Shown: positions 7,032-16,998, numbered from the stretch's first letter. The stretch: 64,000 bases of DNA from Pandoraea oxalativorans (GCF_000972785.3 NZ_CP011253.3:3906001-3970000); one strand, 5' to 3'. Made by a program: numbers and translations. Notes: generated by a model not told the origin, from the sequence alone.

Positions 7032-8504
7032 GTGAGCCTTGCGACTGCGCCGCTGCTGCGGCATTACGTGGATGGCGCATTCGTCGCCACCGATCATCAA
7101 TTCGATAACGTCAGCCCGGTGGACGGGCGTCTCGTCGCGAAAGTCTGCGAAGCAGACGCCGCCACCGTCGAGCGCGCCGTGAGCGCCGCCCGTCGCGCCC
7201 TGCACGACGGCCCGTGGGGCAAGACCACGCCCGCCGAGCGCGCGGCCGTGCTGCACCGTATCGCCGACGGCATTCAGGCACGCTTCGACGAGTTCGTCGC
7301 CGCCGAAGTGGCAGACACGGGCCGCCCGGAGGAACAGGCCCGCACGCTCGACATCGCGCGTGGCATCGCCAACTTCCGCATGTTTGCGGACCTCATCAAG
7401 ACCGCCGGTAGCGAAGTCTACGAAATGCGTGCGGCCGACGGCGGCGACGTGATGAACTACGTCACGCGCAAGCCGCTCGGCGTGATCGGCATCATCTCGC
7501 CGTGGAACCTGCCGCTGCTGCTCTTCACGTGGAAGGTCGCCCCCGCGCTGGCCATGGGCAACTGCGTCGTCGCCAAGCCCTCGGAAGAAACGCCGTCCTC
7601 GGCCACGCTGCTCGCCGAAGTCATGGACGCCGCCGGTGTGCCGCCCGGCGTCTTCAACCTCGTGCACGGCTTCGGCCCCAACTCGGCCGGTGAGTTTCTG
7701 ACGAAACACCCGGACGTCTCCGCGATCACCTTCACCGGCGAATCGCGCACCGGCAGCGCCATCATGAAAGCGGTGGCCGACGGCGTGAAGGAAATCTCGT
7801 TCGAACTGGGCGGCAAGAACGCTGCCGTGGTCTTCGCCGACGCCGACTTCGACAAAGCGGTCGACGGGGTGGTGCGTTCGTCCTTCACCAATGCCGGTCA
7901 GGTCTGCTTGTGCTCTGAGCGGGTCTACGTCGAGCGTCCGATCTTCGACAAGTTCGTCGCGGCACTGGCCGAGCGCGCCGCAGCGCTGCGTATCGATGCC
8001 CCCGATGCCGACGGCGTGCAAATGGGCCCGCTCGTTTCCCGCAAACATCGCGAGAAGGTCCTCGCGTACTATCGCCTCGCCGTCGAGGAAGGCGCGACGG
8101 TCGTCACCGGTGGCGGTGTGCCGACCTTTGGCGACGCCCGCGACGAAGGGGCTTTCGTGCAGCCGACTGTCTGGACGGGACTCCCCGACACGGCCCGCTG
8201 CGTGCGCGAAGAGATCTTCGGCCCGGTGTGCCACGTTGCGCCGTTCGACAGCGAAGACGAAGTGATTCGCCGCGTGAACGACAGCGACTACGGTCTCGCG
8301 GGCTGCGTGTGGACGACGAACCTCTCCCGTGCGCATCGCGTGGCGCGTCAGTTCCAGACAGGGCTGGTGTGGGTGAACACATGGTTCCTGCGCGATCTGC
8401 GCACGCCGTTCGGCGGCGTGAAGCTCTCCGGACTCGGTCGCGAAGGCGGGCGTCACTCGCTCGATTTTTATTCCGAAATTACCAACATCTGCATCAAGAT
8501 CTGA
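7032..8504 (+). CDS. 2-aminomuconate/2-hydroxymuconate semialdehyde dehydrogenase (NAD+)
   Basis: This cytosolic aldehyde dehydrogenase has 490 residues from a GTG at 7032 with AGGAGA just upstream. The catalytic Glu is in SFELGGKNAAVVF (about residue 258) and the catalytic Cys in NAGQVCLCSERV (about 292); the NAD-binding stretch is GIISPWNLPLLL. It groups by pattern with DmpC/XylG/AmnC. Because the next three genes are a RidA-type deaminase, 3-hydroxyanthranilate dioxygenase and ACMS decarboxylase, it most likely oxidises 2-aminomuconate semialdehyde to 2-aminomuconate (the NbaE/AmnC step). A hydroxymuconate semialdehyde substrate cannot be excluded from sequence alone. Confidence 0.9.
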   Translation: MSLATAPLLRHYVDGAFVATDHQFDNVSPVDGRLVAKVCEADAATVERAVSAARRALHDGPWGKTTPAERAAVLHRIADGIQARFDEFVAAEVADTGRPEEQARTLDIARGIANFRMFADLIKTAGSEVYEMRAADGGDVMNYVTRKPLGVIGIISPWNLPLLLFTWKVAPALAMGNCVVAKPSEETPSSATLLAEVMDAAGVPPGVFNLVHGFGPNSAGEFLTKHPDVSAITFTGESRTGSAIMKAVADGVKEISFELGGKNAAVVFADADFDKAVDGVVRSSFTNAGQVCLCSERVYVERPIFDKFVAALAERAAALRIDAPDADGVQMGPLVSRKHREKVLAYYRLAVEEGATVVTGGGVPTFGDARDEGAFVQPTVWTGLPDTARCVREEIFGPVCHVAPFDSEDEVIRRVNDSDYGLAGCVWTTNLSRAHRVARQFQTGLVWVNTWFLRDLRTPFGGVKLSGLGREGGRHSLDFYSEITNICIKI

Positions 8505-8603
8505 ATCAAGCTGTGAGGCGACGGTGCGGCAATCTCGATGGGGGTCGAGGCTGCCGCACCCGCGCGCCGTCCGATGACACGAACACAACGGAGACTCGAA
8601 TCC

Positions 8604-9038
8604 ATGAGCGCATCGCAAAACACGCAGGCCCGCGTGGTCGAAGGCAAGGCCAAGCCGCGCGGCAAGTTCCCGCACATCAAACGTGCAGGCGACTTCCTGT
8701 TCGTCTCGGGCACCAGCTCGCGACGCCCCGATAACTCGTATGCCGGTGCGCAGGTCGATGCGCTGGGTGTCACGCAGCTCGACATTCGCGAGCAGACGCG
8801 CGCCGTCATCGAGAACATTCGCGACATTCTCGCGAGCGAAGGCGCGAGCCTGGCGGACGTCGTCGAAGTCGGCTCGTTCCTCGTGAACATGAACGACTTC
8901 GGTGGCTACAACGAGGTGTACGGCGAGTATTTCGACGAGAACGGCCCTACCCGCACGACGGTGGCCGTGCACCAGTTGCCGCATCCGCTGCTGCTCATCG
9001 AAATCAAGTGCGTGGCCTATGCGCCGCGCGCACGCTAA
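8604..9038 (+). CDS. RidA-family 2-aminomuconate deaminase
   Basis: This 144-residue protein has the YjgF/RidA fold ([53 protein letters not shown]). Members linked to aminomuconate pathways (AmnD/NbaF) hydrolyse 2-aminomuconate to 4-oxalocrotonate and ammonia. It differs from housekeeping RidA by an extended N-terminus ([19 protein letters not shown]), as expected for the deaminase subgroup. The neighbouring dehydrogenase makes its substrate. The start is at 8604, with GGAGA upstream. Confidence 0.88.
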   Translation: MSASQNTQARVVEGKAKPRGKFPHIKRAGDFLFVSGTSSRRPDNSYAGAQVDALGVTQLDIREQTRAVIENIRDILASEGASLADVVEVGSFLVNMNDFGGYNEVYGEYFDENGPTRTTVAVHQLPHPLLLIEIKCVAYAPRAR

Positions 9039-9641
<603 letters not shown>

Positions 9642-9678
9642 CCCGCCGCACCGAACACAGACACTCTCACGTCACGTC

Positions 9679-10674
9679 ATGAAGAAAATCGACATGCACG
9701 CTCACTTCTTCCCGCGCATCACGCAGGAAGAAGCAGCCCGCCTCGTCGCCGCCACCGCCCCCTGGCTGCGAATCGACGAAGGTGGCGAGACCGGCAACAT
9801 CATGCTGGACAATCGCGCCTTCCGTCCGGTATACCGCGCCCTGTGGGACCCGTCGCTGCGCATTGAAGAACTCGACCGCCACGGCGTCGATCTGCAAGTC
9901 GTATGCGCCACGCCGATCATGTTCGGCTATCGTTACGACGGGCGCGCCGTCATGGACTGGGTCCAGCGCATGAACGACCTCGCGCTCGAGCACTGCGCCT
10001 ACGCCCCGAACCGCCTGAAGGCGATGGCGCAGGTGCCGCTGCAAGACCTCGATCTGGCCTGCGCCGAAGCCTCGCGCGCCAAAGCCACCGGCCACGTCGG
10101 CGTGCAGATCGGTAACCACCTCGGTGAAAAAGATCTGGACGACGAACAACTCGTGGCATTTTTGCGGCACTGCGGCAACGAACATATCCCCGTGCTGGTG
10201 CATCCGTGGGACATGATGACCGACGGCCGCATGAAGAAGTGGATGATGCCGTGGCTCGTGGCCATGCCTGCCGAGACGCAACTGTCGATCCTCTCGCTCA
10301 TCCTCTCGGGCGCGTTCGAACGCCTGCCGCGCTCGCTCAAGCTGTGCTTCGCGCACGGTGGCGGTGCGTTCCCTTACCTGCTCGGCCGCGCCGAGAATGC
10401 CTGGCATTGCCGCGACATCGTGCGCGCCGACAGCCCGCACCCGCCGTCGCACTATCTGGACCGCTTCTACGTGGACAGCGCCGTGTTCGATCCGCGCGCC
10501 CTGCGTCTGCTCGTCGACACTATGGGCGCGCAGCGCATCATGCTCGGCTCCGACCACCCGTTCCCGCTCGGCGAGCAGGACATCGGCCGTCTGGTGGCCG
10601 ATCAGCCGGGCCTCGACGACAATGCCCGGCACCGCATTCTGGCCGGGAACGCGCTTGAGTTCTTCGGGCTGTAA
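9679..10674 (+). CDS. nbaD: 2-amino-3-carboxymuconate-6-semialdehyde decarboxylase (ACMSD)
   Basis: This 331-residue enzyme of the amidohydrolase_2 family starts [12 protein letters not shown], whose HxH motif binds zinc. Further metal or active-site parts follow: VLVHPWDMM (His), [18 protein letters not shown] (His) and [14 protein letters not shown] (Asp). It removes CO2 from ACMS, giving 2-aminomuconate semialdehyde, the substrate of the dehydrogenase at 7032. The four genes read in one direction with short gaps and form an operon. Length is normal for ACMSD. Confidence 0.94.
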   Translation: MKKIDMHAHFFPRITQEEAARLVAATAPWLRIDEGGETGNIMLDNRAFRPVYRALWDPSLRIEELDRHGVDLQVVCATPIMFGYRYDGRAVMDWVQRMNDLALEHCAYAPNRLKAMAQVPLQDLDLACAEASRAKATGHVGVQIGNHLGEKDLDDEQLVAFLRHCGNEHIPVLVHPWDMMTDGRMKKWMMPWLVAMPAETQLSILSLILSGAFERLPRSLKLCFAHGGGAFPYLLGRAENAWHCRDIVRADSPHPPSHYLDRFYVDSAVFDPRALRLLVDTMGAQRIMLGSDHPFPLGEQDIGRLVADQPGLDDNARHRILAGNALEFFGL

Positions 10675-10886
10675 CTGGTGCTTTCCCGAGGTGTTTTTGA
10701 AAATGCTTGCCTACGCAAAAGGCGTCGTTTAGGCTGGGCATGTAAATATTTGATGCTTAAACAATTCTGGAAGTTTTGAATTAGTCTGACGCGCCTGGCC
10801 TGCCATGACCGACGTGAAGAAGCGGTCAAGTATCCCGGCGCGAGTCCGCAGCTGACAGTGCTTGAATTCATCGTTTGGAGACCATG

Positions 10887-12080
10887 ATGACGGGAACGAA
10901 GACCACGCAACGCAAAGCCATCGCCGTGCTTGGCGCCATCGCCGCAGCCGCGGCGATGTTCGCATCGGGCGGTGCCCATGCTCAGGTGAAGATCGGCTTC
11001 ATCGGCACGCTCTCCGGCCCGGGCGGCGCGCTCGGGCAGGACCAGTACGACGCCTTCATGCTCGCCGTCGAGCAAAAGGGCGGCAAGCTCGGTGGCGTGC
11101 CGGTGCAGGTGATCAAGGAAGACGACCAGCTCAAGCCGGACGTCGGCGTACAGGCTGCGACCAAACTGGTGGAGCGCGACAAGGTCTCGCTCATCACCGG
11201 CGTGACGTTCTCGAACGTGATGATGGCCATCCACAAGAACGTGACGAACGCGGGCGTGGTCATGGTCGGCTCGAACGCCGGCCCGGCGCCGATTGCGGGC
11301 GAGCAATGCTCGCCGAACTTCTTCTCGACTTCGTGGGACAACGACGAACTGCATGAAGCCGGAGGTCAGCTCTCGACCGATCTCGGCTACAAGAAGATGT
11401 ACGTGATGGCGCCGAACTATCAGGCCGGACGCGACGCCGTGAACGGCTTCAAGCGCGACTACAAGGGCCAGATCGTCGACGAGGTCTACACGCAGGTCAA
11501 CCAGCCCGACTATTCGGCCGAAATCGCCCAACTCGCCGCCGCCAAGCCGGACGCCGTCTACGTGTTCTATCCGGGCGGCATGGGCGTGAACTTCGTCAAG
11601 CAGTACCGCCAGGCCGGGCTGCTCGGCAAGATTCCGCTGATTTCGGTGTCGACCATCGACGGTTCGACCTTGCCCGCGCTGAAGGAACAGGCCGTGGGCA
11701 GCATCACCAGCGCGCCCTACTCGCCCGACCTCGACAACGCGCAGAACAAGCAATTCGTCGCGGCCTTCCAGAAGAAGTACAACCGCGTGCCGTCGATGTA
11801 CGCCGCGCAGTCGTACGACGCCGCGAACCTGATCGACTCCGCACTCACCAAGACGAAGGGCAGCGTGACCGACCGCGAGGCGCTGCGCGCCGCGCTCAAG
11901 TCCGCCGACTTCCAGTCCGTGCGCGGCTCGTTCAAGTTCGCCAGCAATCAGTTCCCCATCGCGCCGTTCTATCGCGTCGATGTGGTGAAGGACAGCAGCG
12001 GCGCCGCCTTTGCGAACAAGGGCAAGATCGAAGTCAAGACGCGCGCCAATCTCGCGTCGATGTGCAAGATCCGCTCGTAA
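10887..12080 (+). CDS. ABC transporter periplasmic substrate-binding protein, branched-chain/aromatic type
   Basis: This Leu/Ile/Val-binding-type protein has about 397 residues and a Sec signal peptide ending in GGAHA-QVKIGF. The periplasmic_binding_6 domain fills the rest (GTLSGPGGALGQDQYDAFMLA, NVMMAIHKNV, KKMYVMAPNYQAGRDAVNGFKRDY). GGAG lies 6 bases before the ATG at 10887; ATG 10884 is also possible. It begins the transporter operon that follows the 3-hydroxyanthranilate genes. The imported compound is therefore probably an aromatic acid or tryptophan-derived metabolite, which is inference. Confidence 0.92.
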   Translation: MTGTKTTQRKAIAVLGAIAAAAAMFASGGAHAQVKIGFIGTLSGPGGALGQDQYDAFMLAVEQKGGKLGGVPVQVIKEDDQLKPDVGVQAATKLVERDKVSLITGVTFSNVMMAIHKNVTNAGVVMVGSNAGPAPIAGEQCSPNFFSTSWDNDELHEAGGQLSTDLGYKKMYVMAPNYQAGRDAVNGFKRDYKGQIVDEVYTQVNQPDYSAEIAQLAAAKPDAVYVFYPGGMGVNFVKQYRQAGLLGKIPLISVSTIDGSTLPALKEQAVGSITSAPYSPDLDNAQNKQFVAAFQKKYNRVPSMYAAQSYDAANLIDSALTKTKGSVTDREALRAALKSADFQSVRGSFKFASNQFPIAPFYRVDVVKDSSGAAFANKGKIEVKTRANLASMCKIRS

Positions 12081-12108
12081 GCCGCTCAACGTTGTGCAAC
12101 GCAGTAAA

Positions 12109-12129
12109 GCGGGGGCGCCCTGCCCCCGC
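12109..12129 (+). terminator. GC-rich hairpin after the binding-protein gene (attenuator or mRNA-stabilising)
   Basis: GCGGGGGC (12109-12116) and GCCCCCGC (12122-12129) form a perfect 8-bp stem with a 5-base loop, 28 bp after the binding-protein stop and before the hydrolase. There is only a weak T run. Such hairpins often let the binding protein be made in excess over the membrane parts. Confidence 0.6.
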
Positions 12130-12154
12130 GGTCTTTGAGCACTATCGAGGGTTT

Positions 12155-13027
12155 ATGAAGCGCTACCGCAATTTCGACGCCGCCGAGCTGGACGTTCAGT
12201 ACAACGCTCGCGCCACCACCCCCAACATTCTCGACATCCTCACGCAATACGCCGAGCAGAGCGCGCACGCCCGCGCCACCGTGCCGTGCGTGCTCGATGT
12301 CGCCTACGGGGCCCGCCCCGACGAAACGCTCGACATTTTTCCCGCGCCGCAGCCCGGCGCACCGGTGTTCTTCTTCGTTCACGGCGGCTACTGGCGTGCA
12401 CTGAACAAGAGCGATTCGAGCAACATGGCGCCGGCCTTCACGCAAGCGGGCGCCACCGTCGTCACCGTCAACTATTCGCTCGCGCCCGGCGCGTCGCTCG
12501 ACACCATCGTCGACCAGACGCGTCGCGCACTCGCATGGGTTCATCGTCACATCGGCGAGCACCAGGGCGACGCGCGCCGCATTCACATCTGCGGCAGTTC
12601 GGCAGGCGGTCACCTTGTCGGCATGCTGCTCGCGCACGGCTGGCATGCCGACTACGGCGTGCCCGAGGATGTCGTCGCGGGCGCCGCCCCGCTGTCCGGT
12701 CTGTTCGACCTCACGCCGATTCCGTTCACGCATATCAACGAATGGATGAAGCTCTCGGCAGACGACGCACAACGCAACAGCCCGTTCTTCCGCTTGCCCG
12801 CGCGCGGTTGTACGCTCATCGTGTCTTACGGCGAGACCGAGACGCCCGAGTTCAAGCGCCAGACCGACGACTATCTCGCGGCGTGGCGCGAGAAGGGTTA
12901 CGCGGGCGAGTACGTCCCGATGCCGGGCACGAACCACTTCGACATCGTGCTTACGCTTAACGACGCGCGAAGCCCGCTCACGCAAGCCATCTTCCGTCAG
13001 ATGGGCCTGCCCCGGGAGGCGACATGA
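12155..13027 (+). CDS. Alpha/beta hydrolase resembling animal-type kynurenine formamidase
   Basis: This 290-residue hydrolase carries the HGGYW motif (FFVHGGYWRALNKSD), the oxyanion-hole signature of the kynurenine formamidase and esterase/lipase group. The nucleophile elbow is HICGSSAGGHLVGM (Ser), and the C-terminal His is in MPGTNHFDIVLTL. It lies between the ABC binding protein and LivH and overlaps livH by 4 bases (ATGA), so it belongs to the transport operon. An amide or ester of an anthranilate/kynurenine-type compound is a sensible substrate given the neighbours. The family also includes general carboxylesterases. Confidence 0.82.
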   Translation: MKRYRNFDAAELDVQYNARATTPNILDILTQYAEQSAHARATVPCVLDVAYGARPDETLDIFPAPQPGAPVFFFVHGGYWRALNKSDSSNMAPAFTQAGATVVTVNYSLAPGASLDTIVDQTRRALAWVHRHIGEHQGDARRIHICGSSAGGHLVGMLLAHGWHADYGVPEDVVAGAAPLSGLFDLTPIPFTHINEWMKLSADDAQRNSPFFRLPARGCTLIVSYGETETPEFKRQTDDYLAAWREKGYAGEYVPMPGTNHFDIVLTLNDARSPLTQAIFRQMGLPREAT

Positions 13028-13944
13028 GCCCGACACTTTTCATCATGCAGTGCCTGAACGGACTGCAACTCGGGGTGCTGCTGTTCCTGATGGCCGCCGG
13101 TCTCACGCTGGTGTTCGGCATCATGAACTTCGTGAACCTCGCGCACGGCTCGTTGTACATGATGGGCGCGTTCATCGCCGCCACCGTCTACAACTACACC
13201 GGGTCTTTCGCGCTGGCCGCCATCGCGATCGTGCCCGCCATGCTGCTGATCGGCCTGATCGTCGAGTTCGTCGCACTCAAGACGCTTTATGACCGCGATC
13301 ACCTCGATCAGGTGCTCGCGACCTTCGGTCTGATCCTGTTCTTCAACGAACTGGCGCGCATGATCTGGGGCCCGTCGCCGTACTACATGGAAGTGCCTGA
13401 GTGGCTCTCCGGGACGGTCAATCTCTTCGGTCTCGACTATCCGGCTTATCGCTTCCTGATCATCGTGGTGGGCCTCGTGGTCGCGCTCGGCTGCTACCTG
13501 CTGATTCACCGCACGCGTATCGGCATGCTGATCCGCGCAGGCTCGACGCACCGTCAGATGGTCGGTGCGCTCGGCGTGAACATCGTGCTGCTCAACTCGC
13601 TGCTGTTCGGGCTGGGCGCGATTCTCGCCGGGATTGCCGGTCTCATGGCCGGGCCGATTCTGTCGGTGCAACCGGGCATGGGCGAGCCGATCCTGATTCT
13701 GACGATGGTCGTGATCGTGATCGGCGGCATCGGTTCGGTGCGCGGGGCGTTCCTCGCAGCACTCATCGTCGGGGTTGTCGACACGCTGGGCCGCACCGCC
13801 CTGCCCTCGATACTGCGCAGCATGATGGAGCGCAGCACGGCCGACACCGCCGGTCCTGCGCTGGCGTCGATGCTGATCTATCTTGTCATGGCAGCGGTCC
13901 TCGCGGTGCGTCCGCAAGGTCTCTTCCCGGTGAAACACGGCTGA
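13024..13944 (+). CDS. LivH-type ABC transporter permease
   Basis: This inner-membrane permease has 306 residues and about eight membrane segments. The family's hallmark is at the start: QLGVLLFLMAAGLTLVFGIM followed by NFVNLAHGSLYMMGA. The C-terminal coupling region is present (VIGGIGSVRGAFLAALIVG). Its start overlaps the preceding hydrolase stop. It pairs with the LivM-type permease that follows after 2 bases. Confidence 0.95.
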   Translation: MSPTLFIMQCLNGLQLGVLLFLMAAGLTLVFGIMNFVNLAHGSLYMMGAFIAATVYNYTGSFALAAIAIVPAMLLIGLIVEFVALKTLYDRDHLDQVLATFGLILFFNELARMIWGPSPYYMEVPEWLSGTVNLFGLDYPAYRFLIIVVGLVVALGCYLLIHRTRIGMLIRAGSTHRQMVGALGVNIVLLNSLLFGLGAILAGIAGLMAGPILSVQPGMGEPILILTMVVIVIGGIGSVRGAFLAALIVGVVDTLGRTALPSILRSMMERSTADTAGPALASMLIYLVMAAVLAVRPQGLFPVKHG

Positions 13945-13946
13945 CG

Positions 13947-14936
13947 ATGGAAACGATGGAAATGAAACTCAACCTACGCACCGCCGTGCCGATACTGCTG
14001 CTGGTCCTGCTAGCGCTGGTGCCCCTTTACGCGACGTTTGCTCAGCAACCGTTCTTCCTCACCCTGTTCGGCCGCATCGTGGTGTTCGCCATCGCAGCCG
14101 TCTCGCTCGATCTGATTCTCGGCTACGGCGGCATGGTCAGCTTCGGCCATGCCTTGTATCTCGGTCTCGGCGCTTACGTCGTGGGCATCATGAGCTTCCA
14201 CGGCATCGACAACGGCTTCCTGCATCTGGGCGTGACGCTGGTCTTGTGCGCGCTCGTCGGCGCGATCACCGGCCTGCTCTCGCTGCGCACGACCGGCATC
14301 GCCTTCATCATGATCACGCTGGCGTTCGCGCAGATGTTCTACTTCCTCGCCGTGAGCCTGAAACAGTACGGCGGCGACGACGGCCTGCCCGTCTCCGTCG
14401 GCAGCCGCTTCGGCAGCGTGACGCTCGACGACCCGGTGGTGCTGTACTACGTCGCGTTCGCCGTGCTGTGCCTGTGCGTGTGGGCGGGCCGCCGTCTGGT
14501 CGAAGCGCGCTTCGGCATGGTGATTCGCGGTGCGCGTCAGAACGACCGCCGCATGCGCGCCCTCGGCTACCCGACGCTGCGCTACAAGCTCGTGGCCTAC
14601 GTCATCAGCGCGATGGTTTGCGGCGTCTCGGGCATGCTGTACGCCAATCTCACGCATTTCGTCTCGCCCGCCTATATGGCGTGGACCGCCTCGGGCGAAC
14701 TGATCGTGATGGTCGTGCTGGGCGGCCTCGGCTCGTTCTTCGGGCCGGTGCTGGGCAGCGCCGCGATGCTGCTCATCGAGGAGTGGCTCAAGGGCATGAC
14801 GGAGCACTGGATGATCCTCTTCGGGCCGCTCATCGTTGTGGCGGTGCTGGTCTCGCGTCGTGGTCTGTACGGGCTGCTGGGCGATCTGCAAGTGCGCCTT
14901 TCACGTCGCACGCGCACCGTGGAGGGCAAAGCATGA
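13947..14936 (+). CDS. LivM-type ABC transporter permease
   Basis: This 329-residue permease has the conserved stretch SLDLILGYGGMVSFGHALYL near residue 50. The EAA-like loop region is RGARQNDRRMRALGYPTLRYK, and the C-terminus has VVLGGLGSFFGPVLGSA. About nine membrane segments are evident. ATG 13947 is chosen, with two other in-frame ATGs within 15 bases. The stop overlaps the start of the LivG-type ATPase (ATGA). Confidence 0.95.
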   Translation: METMEMKLNLRTAVPILLLVLLALVPLYATFAQQPFFLTLFGRIVVFAIAAVSLDLILGYGGMVSFGHALYLGLGAYVVGIMSFHGIDNGFLHLGVTLVLCALVGAITGLLSLRTTGIAFIMITLAFAQMFYFLAVSLKQYGGDDGLPVSVGSRFGSVTLDDPVVLYYVAFAVLCLCVWAGRRLVEARFGMVIRGARQNDRRMRALGYPTLRYKLVAYVISAMVCGVSGMLYANLTHFVSPAYMAWTASGELIVMVVLGGLGSFFGPVLGSAAMLLIEEWLKGMTEHWMILFGPLIVVAVLVSRRGLYGLLGDLQVRLSRRTRTVEGKA

Positions 14937-15703
14937 GCCTCCTTCGTGTCGACCAACTGGTCAAACGCTATGGTGGGCTGACCGCCACCGATCACTTCTG
15001 CCTCGACGTCGCACCGGGCGAACTGCACGCCATCATCGGGCCGAACGGCGCGGGCAAGAGCACGCTCATCGGCCAACTGGCGGGCGAGTTGCGCCCCGAC
15101 GAAGGGAGCATTCATTTCGACGGACACGACATGACCTCGGTGCCCATCGAGCAACGTGCGCGTGCCGGGCTGGCGCGCTCGTATCAGATCACCTCGGTCT
15201 TCCGCGAATTCACGGCACTGGAGAACGTGCTGGTCGCCGTGCAGGCGATGCAGGGGCATAGCTTCGGCTTCTGGCGTCCGGCGATCCGCGAAGCGGCGCT
15301 GGTCGAACCGGCGCGCGAGATTCTGGCGCGCACGGGGCTGGCCGCCCGCATGCATGTTCCTGCCAGCGCGCTCGCGCACGGCGAACACCGTCAGCTCGAA
15401 CTGGCGATGGCGCTGGCCGGCCGGCCGAAGCTGCTGCTGCTCGACGAACCGATGGCCGGTATGTCGCAGGCCGAGTCCGAACAGATGACGCATCTGCTTG
15501 CCGACCTCAAGGGCGACTACGGCATCGTGCTGGTGGAACACGACATGGACGCCGTGTTCGCACTGGCCGACCGCATCACAGTGCTCGTCTACGGACGCGC
15601 CATCGCCTGCGGCGACGCCGACACGATTCGCCGCGATGCGGGCGTGCGCGAAGCCTATCTCGGGGACGAAACCCGCAACGAAATGCTGGGAGCGACGGCA
15701 TGA
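14933..15703 (+). CDS. LivG-type ABC transporter ATP-binding protein
   Basis: This 256-residue ATPase of the branched-chain/aromatic importer has Walker A GPNGAGKST (about residue 37). The Walker B region is KLLLLDEPMAGMSQAE with the following Glu, and the switch His is in IVLVEHDMDAVF. The ABC signature is the variant ALAHGEHRQLELAMAL rather than canonical LSGGQ, as is common in LivG proteins. It overlaps the upstream permease and the downstream LivF gene by 4 bases each. Confidence 0.95.
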   Translation: MSLLRVDQLVKRYGGLTATDHFCLDVAPGELHAIIGPNGAGKSTLIGQLAGELRPDEGSIHFDGHDMTSVPIEQRARAGLARSYQITSVFREFTALENVLVAVQAMQGHSFGFWRPAIREAALVEPAREILARTGLAARMHVPASALAHGEHRQLELAMALAGRPKLLLLDEPMAGMSQAESEQMTHLLADLKGDYGIVLVEHDMDAVFALADRITVLVYGRAIACGDADTIRRDAGVREAYLGDETRNEMLGATA

Positions 15704-16410
15704 GCACCTTGTTGTCTTTATCCGGCGTCGAGTCGTACTACGGCGCGAGTCAGGCGCTGTTCGGCATGCAACTGAATATCGAGCGCGGCGCTTTCGTCAC
15801 CCTGCTCGGACGTAACGGCATGGGCAAGACGACCACCGTCAGATCGATGACGGGGCTGATGCGCCCCGCACGTGGTGAGATCGTGTTCGACGGACAGCCC
15901 ATACATGCCAGCCCGTCGCATCGCATCGCGCGGGCGGGCATGGGGCTGGTTCCCGAAGGCCGTCAGATTTTTCCCACGCTCACCGTGCGCGAAAACCTCG
16001 TGGCGACCGCTGGCAACCGGCACGGCGCGGCTTCACCGTGGACGCTGGAGCGCATCTACGGCCTGTTTCCGCGTCTGCGCGAACGGGAGAAAAACCTCGG
16101 CAGCAATCTGTCCGGCGGCGAACAGCAGATGCTCGCCATCGGCCGCGCGTTGATGACGAATCCGAAATTACTCATTCTGGACGAAGCGACGGAAGGCCTC
16201 GCGCCGCTCATTCGCGGTGAAATCTGGCAATGCCTGAAGCAACTCAAAGGCAGCGGCCTGTCGATCCTCTGCATCGACAAGAATCTGGCACCGATGCTCG
16301 AACTCGGCGACCAGCACTACATCGTCGATAAGGGCCGTGTGGCGTGGCAAGGCGACTCGTCGAAGCTGCGTCAGTCATTGCCGGAATTGCAGGCCTACCT
16401 CGGCGTCTGA
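15700..16410 (+). CDS. LivF-type ABC transporter ATP-binding protein
   Basis: This second ATPase has 236 residues. Walker A is GRNGMGKTT, the ABC signature NLSGGEQQMLAIGRAL, and Walker B KLLILDEATEGLAPLI. The switch position reads SILCIDKNLAPML with Asp-Lys where most members have a His, a variation worth noting. It starts by ATGA overlap with livG and ends the transport operon. A hairpin follows at 16452-16482. Confidence 0.94.
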   Translation: MSTLLSLSGVESYYGASQALFGMQLNIERGAFVTLLGRNGMGKTTTVRSMTGLMRPARGEIVFDGQPIHASPSHRIARAGMGLVPEGRQIFPTLTVRENLVATAGNRHGAASPWTLERIYGLFPRLREREKNLGSNLSGGEQQMLAIGRALMTNPKLLILDEATEGLAPLIRGEIWQCLKQLKGSGLSILCIDKNLAPMLELGDQHYIVDKGRVAWQGDSSKLRQSLPELQAYLGV

Positions 16411-16451
16411 GACGCCCGCCAAGCCACGCGCATCCCCTGTCTGCGTACACT

Positions 16452-16482
16452 CTACGGCACCTCGTCCCCACGAGGTGCGTAG
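16452..16482. terminator. Inverted repeat downstream of the transport operon
   Basis: CTAC-G-GCACCTCG pairs with CGAGGTGC-GTAG around a 6-base loop, with one bulged G. It lacks a T run, so it may end transcription weakly or protect the 3' end of the mRNA. Confidence 0.5.
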
Positions 16483-16618
16483 TACTCGATAGGTGTCAGA
16501 CGCGAAAATCGGGAGTGTTTTGTGAAAGCACCCAGCAAATGGATGTGGTGCAATCGGCTCCGCTTGATTGCCTTTGCAAGCGCACCCGATCAACAACTAA
16601 TGACACCGGTCAAGGACT

Positions 16619-16978
16619 ATGGCTTACACCAATACGCCTTCGAATCCCTTCCGCTGGCTGCTCACGCAGGACACCGGTGCGCCGCCGCCCGCCGAGCCTG
16701 CTCAAGTCAAGAACGGGCTCCCTGCGGACCTCCCGCTCAACATCAAGGAGTTGCCGCGTACACCGCTTCCCAAGCTGGAAGTCTTCCCCGACGAGTTGCT
16801 TGCCCTGCGCAAACATCTGGGCATGTCCCGTAACGTCTTCGCCCACTATCTCCGGACCAATCCCCGTACGCTAGAGAACTGGGAGCAAGGGCGCGCGCGT
16901 CCGAACGCCCAGGCCGCCTGTCTGATACGGCTGGTGCAACAGAACCCGGGCCTGGTGTCCTCGCTTGCGCGCCTGTAA
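16619..16978 (+). CDS. Small helix-turn-helix protein, HigA/NadS antitoxin-like DNA-binding domain
   Basis: The protein has 119 residues. The first 55 are low in structure and proline-rich. From about residue 60 comes an XRE-type helix-turn-helix (LRKHLGMSRNVFAHYLRT, then NPRTLENWEQGRARPNAQAA), a pattern seen in HigA/MqsA-type antitoxins and related regulators. No toxin-sized partner with recognisable features is next to it. It could be a stand-alone regulator. A strong terminator follows. Confidence 0.8.
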   Translation: MAYTNTPSNPFRWLLTQDTGAPPPAEPAQVKNGLPADLPLNIKELPRTPLPKLEVFPDELLALRKHLGMSRNVFAHYLRTNPRTLENWEQGRARPNAQAACLIRLVQQNPGLVSSLARL

Positions 16979-16998
16979 GTCCTTGCGCTCGCGTGATG

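Noticed and set aside
10602..12089. Minus-strand frame of 495 codons
   Set aside because: It is opposite the ABC binding-protein gene with clear signal peptide and family motifs. Its composition is Arg/Leu/Val-rich without domain features.
16519..16833. Possible toxin gene upstream of the antitoxin-like HTH gene
   Set aside because: The frame has no toxin motif, overlaps the HTH gene by over 200 bp, and ends in Arg/Pro-rich sequence typical of a shadow frame.
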